Shown here: one piece after another, positions 7,677-16,071 of the stretch | How the letters are laid out: each line of letters begins with the position of its first letter | How positions within the stretch are numbered: the first letter of the stretch is position 1 | Source: Caccoplasma sp905210875 | GTDB lineage: Bacteria > Bacteroidota > Bacteroidia > Bacteroidales > UBA11471 | Direction: 5' to 3' | DNA length: 64,000 nucleotides | NCBI GenBank assembly: GCA_963931635.1 | Contig: OZ007034.1 | Span: 992,001 to 1,056,000, forward strand | Notes under the pieces: generated by a model | Seen by the model: the letters and a program-made list of their open reading frames with translations, nothing else | Databases searched by the model: none | Told to the model about the DNA's origin: nothing | Position numbers and translations under genes: made by a program

Positions 7677-9473
7677 ATGAAAGTCGAAAACCAAATAGCA
7701 CAAGCCCTCTCGGAGGCCATCGAAGCCCTCTACGCAACGAAGGTCGCCCCCGAATCACTGGGTTTGCAGAAGACCAAGAAAGAGTTTGAAGGCAACCTCA
7801 CGCTGGTGGTGTTTCCCTTCCTCAAAGCCTCGCACAAGTCGCCCGAGGCGACAGCCACCGAGATAGGCGAGTATATCAAGGCTCAACACCCTGAGTTGGT
7901 TGCCTCGTACAATGTGGTGAAGGGTTTCCTCAACCTGGTCATTGCACCTGCCTGCTGGGTGAGCCAACTCAATGCCATCGCCGCCGCTCCCCACTACGGG
8001 GTGCGCGAGGTCGCTCCCGATGCTCCGCTGGTGATGATTGAGTACTCCTCGCCCAATACCAATAAACCCCTGCACCTGGGTCATGTGCGCAACAACCTGC
8101 TGGGTTACAGCCTGGCCTGCATCATGAAGGCCTGCGGCAACCGGGTGGTGAAGACCAACATCGTCAACGACCGCGGTATCCACATCTGCAAGTCGATGCT
8201 GGCCTGGGAGAAGTGGGGTAATGGCATTACCCCCGAAAAGGCCGGCAAGAAGGGCGACCACCTCATCGGCGACTTCTATGTGCTCTTTGACAAGCACTAC
8301 AAGCAGGAGCTGGCCGAGTTGCAGGCCCAGGGCATGAGCAAGGAGGAGGCCGAAGCCGCTTCGCCCCTCATGGCCGAGGCGCGCGAGATGCTGCGCAAGT
8401 GGGAGGCCGGCGATGCCGAGGTGCGCCGCGTGTGGGAGATGATGAACAGTTGGGTCTATGCCGGATTTGACGAGACCTACCGCCGTCTCGGTGTCGATTT
8501 TGACAAAATCTATTACGAGTCGCAGACCTACCTCGAAGGCAAGGAGAAGGTACTCGAAGGGCTCGAAAAGGGCGTACTTTTCCGCAAGGACGATGGTTCG
8601 GTGTGGGCCGATCTCACCGACGAGGGGCTCGACCAGAAACTGCTGCTCCGGGCCGACGGCACGTCGGTGTACATGACGCAGGACATCGGCACGGCCAAGT
8701 TGCGCTTCCGCGACTACCCCATCGACCGCATGATTTATGTCGTGGGCAATGAGCAGAACTATCACTTCCAGGTGCTCTCGATACTCCTCGACCGTCTCGG
8801 CTTCAAGTGGGGCCGCGACCTGGTACACTTCTCCTACGGCATGGTAGAGTTGCCCGAGGGCAAGATGAAGTCGCGCGAGGGTACGGTGGTCGATGCCGAC
8901 GACCTTATCGACGAGATGGTGAATACCGCCCGCGAAACATCGGCCGAACTGGGCAAGCTCGACGGCTGCACGCCCGAAGAGGCCGACGCCGTGTCGACCA
9001 TGGTGGGACTGGGCGCTCTCAAATATTTTATCTTGAAGGTCGACCCCCGCAAGAACATGACCTTCAACCCCAAGGAGTCTATCGACTTCAACGGCAACAC
9101 GGGTCCCTTTATCCAGTACACCCATGCCCGCATCTGCTCGGTGCTGCGTAAGGCAGCCGATGAGGGAATTGCCGTTCCTGCCGAGGCTTCGGCTCATATA
9201 GCCCTCTCCGACAAGGAGATTTCGCTTGTTCAGAATCTGGCTGCCTTCCTCGACGTGGTGGCCGAGGCCGGCAAGCAGTTCAGCCCCGCCCTCATCGCCA
9301 ACTACACCTACGACCTGGTGAAGGAGTATAACCAGTTCTACCACGACTTCTCGATTCTGCGCGAGAGCGATGCCGAGGTCAAAGCCTTCCGCCTGCTGCT
9401 TTCGGCACAGGTGGCACGGGTGGTGCGCACGGCCATGTCGCTGCTGGGCATTCAGGTACCCGACCGCATGTAA
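7677..9473 (+). CDS. argS: Arginyl-tRNA synthetase
   Basis: This 598-residue class Ia synthetase charges tRNA-Arg. The N-terminal tRNA-binding domain covers about residues 1-115. The HIGH motif is HLGH at 133-136 within SSPNTNKPLHLGHVRNN, and the KMSKS counterpart is KMKSR at 396-400 within GKMKSREGTVVDADDL. The DALR anticodon-binding domain closes the protein, ending in LLGIQVPDRM as in other Bacteroidetes ArgS. Length is normal. It has its own promoter box upstream and a good terminator directly downstream. Confidence 0.96.
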   Translation: MKVENQIAQALSEAIEALYATKVAPESLGLQKTKKEFEGNLTLVVFPFLKASHKSPEATATEIGEYIKAQHPELVASYNVVKGFLNLVIAPACWVSQLNAIAAAPHYGVREVAPDAPLVMIEYSSPNTNKPLHLGHVRNNLLGYSLACIMKACGNRVVKTNIVNDRGIHICKSMLAWEKWGNGITPEKAGKKGDHLIGDFYVLFDKHYKQELAELQAQGMSKEEAEAASPLMAEAREMLRKWEAGDAEVRRVWEMMNSWVYAGFDETYRRLGVDFDKIYYESQTYLEGKEKVLEGLEKGVLFRKDDGSVWADLTDEGLDQKLLLRADGTSVYMTQDIGTAKLRFRDYPIDRMIYVVGNEQNYHFQVLSILLDRLGFKWGRDLVHFSYGMVELPEGKMKSREGTVVDADDLIDEMVNTARETSAELGKLDGCTPEEADAVSTMVGLGALKYFILKVDPRKNMTFNPKESIDFNGNTGPFIQYTHARICSVLRKAADEGIAVPAEASAHIALSDKEISLVQNLAAFLDVVAEAGKQFSPALIANYTYDLVKEYNQFYHDFSILRESDAEVKAFRLLLSAQVARVVRTAMSLLGIQVPDRM

Positions 9474-9498
9474 AAACAGCCATTCGGTATAATTTCTG

Positions 9499-9532
9499 AA
9501 AACTCCGCCTCGTTGAGGTGGAGTTTTTTTTG
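9499..9532 (+). terminator. Rho-independent terminator of argS
   Basis: AAAACTCCGCCT pairs with AGGTGGAGTTTT (one G-T pair) around a five-base loop, and the T-run 9524-9531 follows. It ends the argS transcript before the fucosidase gene. Confidence 0.88.
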
Positions 9533-9563
9533 TACCGGCCGCGCTCCTTGTGTTGAAAATTCG

Positions 9564-9571
9564 TAAGTTTG
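9564..9571 (+). promoter_or_regulatory. Promoter -7 box of the GH29 gene
   Basis: TAAGTTTG fits TAnnTTTG, 30 bases before the chosen ATG 9602. That position is why the earlier in-frame codon at 9569 is rejected as start. No TTTG stands at the consensus -33 distance. Confidence 0.45.
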
Positions 9572-9601
9572 CCACACGTTAACCTTTTTCCTATCACGAC
9601 C

Positions 9602-11368
9602 ATGAAACACCTGCGCATAGCTACATTAGTTTTCCCACTTCTGATGGCAGGAGCCGTGGCACACGCCACCCCTTCGCCGGCGACAGTACCCGACACGCTG
9701 CTGCTGCCCGAGACACTGGCCTTACCCCCTCTGCCCGATACCCTTCCGGCTGCCTCTGTGCCCCTTGGCGACCGTCACGACTATGCCGAGGCGAAATGCG
9801 ACTTTCCTATGTGGAGTGGCCCCTTCGGCCCGACGTGGGACAGCATCAGCGCTCCCTATCCCGAAGAGGTGGCCTGGTTGCGTCAGGCCAAGTTCGGCTT
9901 CTGGGTACACTTCGGCCCCCAGGCGGTGGGCGAGTGCGGCGACTGGTATGCCCGCCGGCTCTATCAGCGCGATTATCCCGCCTACAAGGCCCATCTCAAA
10001 AAATATGGCCACCCCTCGCAGGTGGGCTATAAAGATGTGCTGCGCACCTGGAATCCCGAACATCTCGACCCCGAGGCCTATACCCGCCTCTTCTACGAGG
10101 CCGGTGCCCGTTACCTCTTTATCCTGGGGGTGCATCACGACAACTATGACTTGTGGAACTCGCGTTACCAGCCGTGGAACTCGATCAACATCGGTCCCCA
10201 CCGCGACCTGCTGGGCGAGTGGGCTGCCGCCATTCGGGCTCAGGGCATGCACTTCGGCATCACCTTCCATCACGAGTACACCTGGTGGTGGTGGCAGACG
10301 GCCTTTGAGTGCGACTCTACCGGCCCCTATGCCGGAGTTCCCTACGACGGACGCCTCGTCTACGAGAGTGCCGAGGGCCGCTGGTGGGAGCCCTATCCGC
10401 TGCAATGGCTCTACGGGATAAACCTGCGGGAGTACAAGACGATGGACGAGTTTGTGAACCGCCCCGAAGAGGGTATCTTCACCCGCCATCAGGACTATGC
10501 CCGCTGGTACACCACGCAGTGGGCCCTGCGCATCGAAGACGCCATCGAGAAGTACGACCCCGACTTTATCTACACCGACGGCAACACCCTGCAACCCTTC
10601 TGTGGCATACGCACCGGTACCGGAACCAAGAGCAATGCCGCCCAGCGGGTCATTGCCTCGTACTACAACCGGGCGTTGAAGAAGCACGGCGAGGTCGACG
10701 TGTTCAGCATCGTCAAGTTTCACCCGGCCGGTCGCCGTGGCATCGTGACGACCTTTGAAAACACCGTACCCAAAGGTATCAAGCGCGACCAGATGTGGAT
10801 AGGCGAAGCTCCCGTGGGCGACTGGTTTTATGCCGAGGGCATCGACTACAATGCCGTGTCGGTGGTGCGTTACCTGCTCGAATGTGTGTCGCGCGACGGG
10901 AACTGCGCCGTGAACATACCCATACGCCCCGACGGTTCGCTCGACTCGGCCTGCGTCGACATGTTGCACGAGATAGGGGCTTGGATGCAGGTCAATGCCG
11001 CCGGTATCTATGGCAGCCGGGCATGGCGCGTGTGGGGTGAGTCGCCGCTGACCCCGGCCACGATGACGCCACGTGGCAAACTCGGACGCCGCCAGGCCGA
11101 GGTGCCTTTCACGACGGGCGATTTCCGTTTTACCCTCGGAGCCGACAGTGCCCTCTATGCCTATTGCATGCAGGTGCCCCGTGCCGGTGAGACGCTTGTC
11201 ATACGCTCTCTTTCCCGCGAAGCGGCACAGGTTAAGGCCGTCTCCCTCATGGGCAGCGATGCCCCCGTGGAGTGGCGGCAGACGCGCAACGCACTCATTC
11301 TCCGTTGTCCCGCCGAGGTCGAGCAGTGCCGCATTACCGCCACCTTCCGCATAGAGGTTTCACGATAA
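9602..11368 (+). CDS. Secreted GH29 alpha-L-fucosidase
   Basis: The 588-residue protein has a signal peptide (about 1-22, ending AHA) and a GH29 catalytic barrel. Marks are WLRQAKFGFWVHFG, the HHDNYDLWNS substrate segment, FHHEYTWWWW and DFIYTDGN, whose Asp (D326) is in the usual nucleophile position. GH29 enzymes remove alpha-linked L-fucose from glycans by a retaining mechanism. A C-terminal beta-sandwich (about 490-588) follows. The general acid is hard to place from sequence. The family contains both broad and alpha-1,3/4-specific fucosidases, and the specificity here is open. It is monocistronic between two terminators; export to the periplasm or surface is inferred. Confidence 0.9.
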   Translation: MKHLRIATLVFPLLMAGAVAHATPSPATVPDTLLLPETLALPPLPDTLPAASVPLGDRHDYAEAKCDFPMWSGPFGPTWDSISAPYPEEVAWLRQAKFGFWVHFGPQAVGECGDWYARRLYQRDYPAYKAHLKKYGHPSQVGYKDVLRTWNPEHLDPEAYTRLFYEAGARYLFILGVHHDNYDLWNSRYQPWNSINIGPHRDLLGEWAAAIRAQGMHFGITFHHEYTWWWWQTAFECDSTGPYAGVPYDGRLVYESAEGRWWEPYPLQWLYGINLREYKTMDEFVNRPEEGIFTRHQDYARWYTTQWALRIEDAIEKYDPDFIYTDGNTLQPFCGIRTGTGTKSNAAQRVIASYYNRALKKHGEVDVFSIVKFHPAGRRGIVTTFENTVPKGIKRDQMWIGEAPVGDWFYAEGIDYNAVSVVRYLLECVSRDGNCAVNIPIRPDGSLDSACVDMLHEIGAWMQVNAAGIYGSRAWRVWGESPLTPATMTPRGKLGRRQAEVPFTTGDFRFTLGADSALYAYCMQVPRAGETLVIRSLSREAAQVKAVSLMGSDAPVEWRQTRNALILRCPAEVEQCRITATFRIEVSR

Positions 11369-11380
11369 AAGTATCCCTGT

Positions 11381-11423
11381 AAAAAAGACGAAGGCAACAA
11401 TCCTCATTGGATTGTTGCCTTCG
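11381..11423 (-). terminator. Rho-independent terminator of meaB
   Basis: A perfect 15-bp stem, CGAAGGCAACAATCC (11389-11403) with GGATTGTTGCCTTCG (11409-11423), is followed on the minus strand by a T-run (11381-11386). It also lies just past the fucosidase stop and could serve both convergent genes. Confidence 0.92.
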
Positions 11424-11444
11424 CGGGTATATAACGGAGGGATT

Positions 11445-12536
11445 CTATCGCGCAAAGTAGCGGTCGAGAATCTCCTGGGCGGCGGTGAAGGGGCTCTCTT
11501 CGCCCACAAGCACGCGGCGCTCTTTCTCGGTCAGCAGCCGGGCGATGTCGGGATTCTGGTAGAAGTGGGCCCGCAGCTGTTCGTCGATGGTCTCGGTGAG
11601 CCAGTAGCGCGACTGTTCGCGGCGGCGGCGGTCGAAGTAGCCGTTGGCTTTGACAAAGGCCACATAGTCGTCAATCATTTTCCACACCTCGGCGATGCCT
11701 ATCTCGTAGTAGCCCGAGTAGGTGAGTACCTGCGGCTCCCAGCCCGACGGGGTGGGGGGAAAGAGGTGCAGGGCGTTGCGGAAGTGGGCCTGTGCCAGCT
11801 TGGCTTTCTCGATGTTGTTGCCGTCGGCCTTGTTGATGACGATGCCGTCGGCCATCTCCATGATGCCCCGTTTGATGCCTTGCAGTTCGTCGCCCGTGCC
11901 GGCCAGCTGGATAAGGAGGAAGAAGTCGACCATCGAGTGTACGGCGGTCTCGGACTGTCCCACGCCCACGGTCTCGACGAAGATGGTGTCGAAGCCTGCG
12001 GCTTCGCACAGGATAATGGTCTCGCGTGTCTTACGGGCCACGCCGCCCAGCGAGCCGGCCGACGGTGAAGGGCGTATGAAGGCGTTTTTCTCCTGAGAGA
12101 GCCGCTCCATGCGGGTCTTGTCGCCAAGTATGCTCCCCTTTGAGCGCTCGCTGCTGGGGTCGATGGCCAGCACGGCCAGTTTGCTGCCCCGGCCCAGCAC
12201 ATGCAGTCCGAAGGCATCGATCGATGTACTCTTGCCCGACCCCGGTACGCCGGTGATGCCGATGCGTACCGAATGTCCGGCGTAGGGCAGACAGCCGGTG
12301 ATGACCTCCTGGGCAATGGCCTGATGCTCGGGCAGCTGGCTCTCGACCAGTGTGACGGCCTGGCTCAGCACGGTAATGTTGCCTTTGCGTATCTCTTCGA
12401 TGTACTCGGCGGCGGTGTATTCGCGGCGGCGGTGTTGCAGTTTCTGTGCCAGATAGGGGTTTATCGACGGGGGTTGGCTGACGCCCTGGTTGACCGACAG
12501 TCCGGCATATTCGCTGTTGTTCTCGATATGTTTCAT
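11445..12536 (-). CDS. meaB: Methylmalonyl-CoA mutase-associated GTPase MeaB
   Basis: The 363-residue G3E-family GTPase has Walker A GVPGSGKST near residue 96, the DPSSERSKGSILGDKTRM segment typical of MeaB/ArgK, the FVETVGVGQSE switch region and the base-recognition motif NKADG. A C-terminal helical region mediates dimerisation in the family. MeaB guards and reloads the B12 cofactor of methylmalonyl-CoA mutase, which Bacteroidales use to make propionate. The mutase genes are not in the window. It follows the DUF1573 gene after 46 bases in the same direction, so the two are probably co-transcribed; no functional link is known. Confidence 0.93.
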   Translation of the reverse strand: MKHIENNSEYAGLSVNQGVSQPPSINPYLAQKLQHRRREYTAAEYIEEIRKGNITVLSQAVTLVESQLPEHQAIAQEVITGCLPYAGHSVRIGITGVPGSGKSTSIDAFGLHVLGRGSKLAVLAIDPSSERSKGSILGDKTRMERLSQEKNAFIRPSPSAGSLGGVARKTRETIILCEAAGFDTIFVETVGVGQSETAVHSMVDFFLLIQLAGTGDELQGIKRGIMEMADGIVINKADGNNIEKAKLAQAHFRNALHLFPPTPSGWEPQVLTYSGYYEIGIAEVWKMIDDYVAFVKANGYFDRRRREQSRYWLTETIDEQLRAHFYQNPDIARLLTEKERRVLVGEESPFTAAQEILDRYFAR

Positions 12537-12582
12537 GGGGCAGGGTTAAGGTGTTTGCTACTTGGAGGTGGAGTCTTGCCGC

Positions 12583-13047
12583 TTATCGGGCGACGGGGCG
12601 GGTGCGCAGTTCGCCCGCCGGGTAGTTGCGGGTCGAAGGTTCGGCGCTGTTGTTGCCGTTGTCGGGAATCACCACGCCTTTCACTTGCAGGGTGGTGCGG
12701 TCGGGCTTGGTGTTGGAGTAGACAAAGATGTACTTGGTAAACTCTCCCGGACGGTGGCGGGTGCGGTATTCGACGGTCATCTCGGCCGTGTCGCCCGGAG
12801 CGATGGGGTGTTCGGGGTAGGAGGGTACCGTGCAGCCGCACGATGCTTGCGCGCGGAGTATGACGAGCGGCGTCTTCCCTTCGTTGACGAAGCGGAAGGT
12901 GCAGGTGGCGTTGCCGTCTTTCTCGTAGAGGGTACCGAAGTCGTGTGTGAGCTTGTCGAACGATATTTTCGTCAGTTTGCGGGCAGCCTGCATCGGCAGC
13001 AGGGCGATGAGGAGCAGCCCGACGATGAGAATCGATTTGCGGGTCAT
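12583..13047 (-). CDS. Secreted DUF1573 protein
   Basis: The 154-residue protein has a signal peptide (residues 1-21, ending MQA) followed by one DUF1573 domain, an ASPM-SPD2-Hydin-like immunoglobulin fold. Family marks are THDFGTLYEKDG, CTFRFVNEGKTPLVI, the Cys-Gly-Cys in ASCGCTVPSYPE, and IAPGDTAEMTVEY. Such proteins are very common in Bacteroidetes and are thought to sit in the periplasm; function is unknown. A minus-strand TATTTTTG box lies 70 bases upstream. Confidence 0.88.
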   Translation of the reverse strand: MTRKSILIVGLLLIALLPMQAARKLTKISFDKLTHDFGTLYEKDGNATCTFRFVNEGKTPLVILRAQASCGCTVPSYPEHPIAPGDTAEMTVEYRTRHRPGEFTKYIFVYSNTKPDRTTLQVKGVVIPDNGNNSAEPSTRNYPAGELRTRPVAR

Positions 13048-13117
13048 GGCTTATAAGATATTGATAATAAAGTTTATATATGTGTATGCACTCCTGTGTG
13101 GAGAGATACCGTAATTA

Positions 13118-13125
13118 CAAAAATA
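13118..13125 (-). promoter_or_regulatory. Promoter -7 box of DUF1573-meaB
   Basis: The minus strand reads TATTTTTG (TAnnTTTG), 70 bases before the ATG of the DUF1573 gene. The -33 element is unclear. Confidence 0.45.
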
Positions 13126-13283
13126 CGATTTTTCGTTCATACTGCTCTCTCCGTTCCCGCTTTTTTCAATACACCCCGGCTCTTTAAGAATTTTTGGGAG
13201 AATGGCTCTCTTCTCCTTGAAAAAACTTTATCGGAGGGGAGAAGCTTTTACTACGCTGTTTTTTTAATCTGACGGATTTGGCC

Positions 13284-13291
13284 TATTTTTG
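13284..13291 (+). promoter_or_regulatory. Promoter -7 box of the BspA-like gene
   Basis: TATTTTTG matches TAnnTTTG, 88 bases before ATG 13380. The -33 element is not clear. Confidence 0.45.
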
Positions 13292-13379
13292 TGGCGAAAG
13301 TCTGCAAGACAAGGAGGACCGGCATTTGACAGTGCCGGTAAGAAACAAAAAATCAAACCCTTTCAATACGGATATTTTT

Positions 13380-14309
13380 ATGAAAAGAGTCTGCATGAAA
13401 ACAGCAATGCTTCTCGTTGCCTGGTGTTGCACGATGGGCGCGTGGGCCTATGACTTTGAGGCCGACGGCATATTTTACGCCGTGGGTTCGACTACCGAGG
13501 CAACCGCAACGGTGGTCTTTGGCGACGCCCCATACAGTGGCGAAGTGATAATTCCCTCTACGGTTACCCACGAAGGGACCACCTATCGGGTTACCTCGAT
13601 CGGAGAGTATGCTTTTTATGATTGCAGTAATCTGGCCTCCATCACTCTTCCTGAAAGCCTTACCTCGATTGGAGAACATGCTTTTTCTTTTTGCAGCAGT
13701 CTTACCTCTATCGTGATACCCGAGGGGGTTACCTCGATTGGAGAAAATGCTTTTACTTCTTGCAGTAGTCTTGCTTCCATCGTGATACCCGATGGGGTTA
13801 CCACCATTGAATATTATACTTTTGGGAGTTGCAGTGGACTTACTTCTATTACGATACCTGAAGGGGTTACCGAGATTGGAGACGGTGCTTTTGATCGTTG
13901 CAGCAGCCTTCAAGCGATACATAGTCGAGCCATAACACCTCCGACTTGTGGAACGTATTGTTTTTATAGCGTGGACAAGACCTCTTGTACACTGTATGTA
14001 CCCAAGGGAACGCTCGAAACCTATAAGGTAGCCGACGAGTGGAAAGATTTTGTGAACATCGTCGAGGAAGAATATACCGGCATAGGAGAGGTCGGCGCCG
14101 ACAGTGCCGGGCAGGCCGTGATAACCGCCTGCGGCAACGGCATTGTTGTGGAGAACCTCCCGGCCGGGACGGCAGTGACCGTCTACACCCTCTCGGGCAC
14201 GGTGGTGTATGAGGGCGTGGCGAACGGCTCCCGCGCCGAGCTGACACTCCCCGCAGGCCACCTCTATCTCGTGAAGTGCGGCCCGACGGTGACGAAGGTT
14301 GTCCTCTAA
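13380..14309 (+). CDS. BspA-like leucine-rich repeat surface protein (LRR_5)
   Basis: The 309-residue protein has a signal peptide (MKRVCMKTAM... to WAYD). Five 23-residue BspA/Treponema-type leucine-rich repeats follow (residues about 72-186), with the pattern TSIGE.AF..CSSL.SI.IPEGV. Next come a linker with YVPKGTLETYKVADEWK and a C-terminal beta domain (about 245-309, ending YLVKCGPTVTKVVL) that resembles the Por-type sorting domain of type IX secretion cargo. BspA-like proteins of Bacteroidetes bind host or bacterial surfaces. I chose ATG 13380 for the signal peptide. Repeats are near-identical in DNA, so copy number may vary between strains. Confidence 0.88.
   Translation: MKRVCMKTAMLLVAWCCTMGAWAYDFEADGIFYAVGSTTEATATVVFGDAPYSGEVIIPSTVTHEGTTYRVTSIGEYAFYDCSNLASITLPESLTSIGEHAFSFCSSLTSIVIPEGVTSIGENAFTSCSSLASIVIPDGVTTIEYYTFGSCSGLTSITIPEGVTEIGDGAFDRCSSLQAIHSRAITPPTCGTYCFYSVDKTSCTLYVPKGTLETYKVADEWKDFVNIVEEEYTGIGEVGADSAGQAVITACGNGIVVENLPAGTAVTVYTLSGTVVYEGVANGSRAELTLPAGHLYLVKCGPTVTKVVL
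13593..13937 (+). repeat. Five tandem 69-bp repeats inside the BspA-like gene
   Basis: Five in-frame units of 69 bp (23 residues) begin at the ACC of 13593. Units two and three are the most alike, sharing stretches such as ATCGTGATACCCGA and CTCGATTGGAGAA. Such arrays can gain or lose units by recombination without shifting the frame. Confidence 0.8.
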
Positions 14310-14329
14310 ACAAGACTTGTTATTTGTAT

Positions 14330-14369
14330 TTGCGGCATCACTCGGTTTTAATTCCGGGCGATGCCGCAA
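14330..14369 (+). terminator. Hairpin between the BspA-like and DUF1593 genes
   Basis: TTGCGGCATC (14330-14339) pairs with GATGCCGCAA (14360-14369), with a 20-base loop, then GTTTCAATCTTTC. The T-run is poor. It lies between convergent stops and may serve both genes. Confidence 0.6.
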
Positions 14370-14372
14370 GTT

Positions 14373-15665
14373 TCAATCTTTCAACCAGGACCATCGTTTT
14401 CCCCAATCTTCCATAATAAGGTTTCTCCACTTTGAGACGGTTTTACTGCCCAGGCAGTTGTTTTCACAGAGCCGAGCGTCCCCAAGGTCGGTAAACCAGT
14501 TCTTGCCGAGAGGGTAATCGGTGACATTTCTTTTTCCCGGCCATATATTTTCGATGGTTATTTCTCCTTTCTGTCTCGGAAAATCGGGAATATCTGAGAC
14601 AATGGTATAGGGCAGGGTACCCAAATAGTAGGTTGAGTGTCTTACTGCGTAAATACCGTTGCCCAGATAGTATCCGCCCCAGTTTTGTTTCCCGATGGTG
14701 AGGGTGAGGCATATCGAATCGGCCGGTATATCCACAACAGGGCCTTTGATGCGAAATTCAATAAGGGAATAGACCGGTACGGTATCTTGTGCGCTTGTCT
14801 CCCGGTCGAATACGATGTGTGAGCTGTATGAGATGCGTTTGAAATTTCCTCCCCAGGATTCTTTGTACGGATTATGGGGATTTCCGTCCATCATGTATAG
14901 GAGAGAGGGTGTATCTCCCAACTTCGACTGTCCTTTATAGTAATTGATATAGTCTTTTCCTAAATGACCGGCCCCTTTGATATAGGTATCGTAGTAATAT
15001 CTGTTGTATTTGTCGGCTATCTTGCTGTTTCCGATAAAGCCGCGGTACGATGCATTGTTTTCGATAAACCACAGGTCGGGAAAGTTTTCTACGATATAGG
15101 CATAGCTGTTGGTGCTCCATTTTTTATTGGGACCGCCTATCCAGTAGATTCTTATTTTGTCTTTGATGTCGGGAGCATCGTGGAGTGCTTGTGCTACATC
15201 GTCGAGACCACCCCAAACGAGTATCCACAAGGGGCGGTCGCTCTTTTTCCGCGCACATTCGACAATCCATTCCGAGCCTTCGGTTGGGGTGGTATATCCG
15301 CAATACGGTGCGGCTCCCCGGCGGCCTTGTTTACAGATGGATCGTAGATAGTCGGGAGAGGCGAGGTTTTTATTGTGTTTTTTCAGTTGTGGAAAATCTT
15401 TCTCGTAGAGGTCGATCATTCTCAACAGTTCTTGTTTGTTTCCCGAGCCGTACGAGGGTGAGGAGATGAGTCCCTCGGTATCGAATAGATCGTTATACAT
15501 CAGAAAATGAGTAATCGATTGATTATCGTCGGGGTCGGTGCCGCCTATATCGGTACTGATGAGTATACGGGGTTTGTCTGGTACTGGTTGTTGAGAAAAA
15601 GCGGGTAAAATACAGAGAATGCAAAAGGTTATCAAAAGAGTTGGACTAAGAGTGCTGCGTTTCAT
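14373..15665 (-). CDS. Secreted DUF1593 (nucleoside hydrolase-like) protein
   Basis: The 430-residue protein begins with a signal peptide (MKRSTLSPTL to AFSQ). Next is a DUF1593 domain with the Asp-rich start ISTDIGGTDPDDNQS, which resembles the calcium-binding DxDPDD motif of inosine/uridine nucleoside hydrolases. Other marks are SSPSYGSGNK, LWILVWGGLDDVAQAL and MMDGNPHNP. A C-terminal beta-rich domain follows (about residues 330-430). Homologues are often annotated as cellulose-binding or sugar-related proteins, but no reaction is established. I chose the ATG at 15665 because it opens the signal peptide; the upstream extension is phenylalanine-rich and crosses the promoter. Confidence 0.85.
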   Translation of the reverse strand: MKRSTLSPTLLITFCILCILPAFSQQPVPDKPRILISTDIGGTDPDDNQSITHFLMYNDLFDTEGLISSPSYGSGNKQELLRMIDLYEKDFPQLKKHNKNLASPDYLRSICKQGRRGAAPYCGYTTPTEGSEWIVECARKKSDRPLWILVWGGLDDVAQALHDAPDIKDKIRIYWIGGPNKKWSTNSYAYIVENFPDLWFIENNASYRGFIGNSKIADKYNRYYYDTYIKGAGHLGKDYINYYKGQSKLGDTPSLLYMMDGNPHNPYKESWGGNFKRISYSSHIVFDRETSAQDTVPVYSLIEFRIKGPVVDIPADSICLTLTIGKQNWGGYYLGNGIYAVRHSTYYLGTLPYTIVSDIPDFPRQKGEITIENIWPGKRNVTDYPLGKNWFTDLGDARLCENNCLGSKTVSKWRNLIMEDWGKRWSWLKD

Positions 15666-15693
15666 AGGTGATGTAATTTTTATAGTGACGATG

Positions 15694-15701
15694 CAAATAT
15701 A
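15694..15701 (-). promoter_or_regulatory. Promoter -7 box of the DUF1593 gene
   Basis: The minus strand reads TATATTTG, 28 bases before the ATG. A minus-strand TTTG lies only 12 bases further upstream, too close to be a standard -33. Confidence 0.5.
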
Positions 15702-15906
15702 AGAAAAAGAAAACAAATGAAAGAAAAAGAAATGTATATAAAAACAATCGAAAAAATTATTTGGAACATCACTATATAGTTCAATTGAAGTATAGACAAT
15801 CATAAGGAAAAGAGATTGTAGAGCCAGAAAGTGTTTTCGGGCCAAAGGTCTTGGTCGGACTGTATTTTACAGTTTGTGGCGTGGAGTGTATGGATATATA
15901 CAACTT

Positions 15907-15938
15907 TTTGCGTGTGTGCGGCCAATCGTTTATCTTTG
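15907..15938 (+). promoter_or_regulatory. Consensus Bacteroidetes promoter of the MutS-like gene
   Basis: TTTG (15907-15910), a 20-base spacer and TATCTTTG (15931-15938): both boxes and the spacing fit the sigma-ABfr consensus. It lies inside the upstream open frame, which supports the start at 16072. Confidence 0.8.
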
Positions 15939-16071
15939 CGTGTGGCTGTTGCCGGCAAATGAGAGGGTGCCTCTCTGTTGCGGGGGTTTCGTGCCTTGTG
16001 TTGCCGGGGCGGCCGGAAATTTTTTATCCGAATTTTTTACACCAATCTTTTACGCTAATCCTACTGCCTGT

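Larger units (their letters stand above)
13048..13379. other. Divergent intergenic region DUF1573 / BspA-like
   Basis: This AT-rich region holds the leftward box at 13118-13125 and a rightward box at 13284-13291. The open frame that extends the BspA-like gene upstream to 13278 encodes no signal-like or conserved residues and starts ahead of the rightward box, so it is judged untranslated. I see nothing else in it. Confidence 0.5.
15666..16071. other. Divergent intergenic region DUF1593 / MutS-like
   Basis: The left part is AT-rich and holds the leftward box at 15694-15701. The right part holds a full consensus promoter (15907-15938) and then an untranslated leader of about 125 bases before ATG 16072. 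No known riboswitch is recognised in the leader. Confidence 0.55.

Noticed and set aside
7755..9575. 606-codon open frame on the minus strand opposite argS
   Set aside because: Shadow of argS; no family resemblance, and it runs over the argS terminator.
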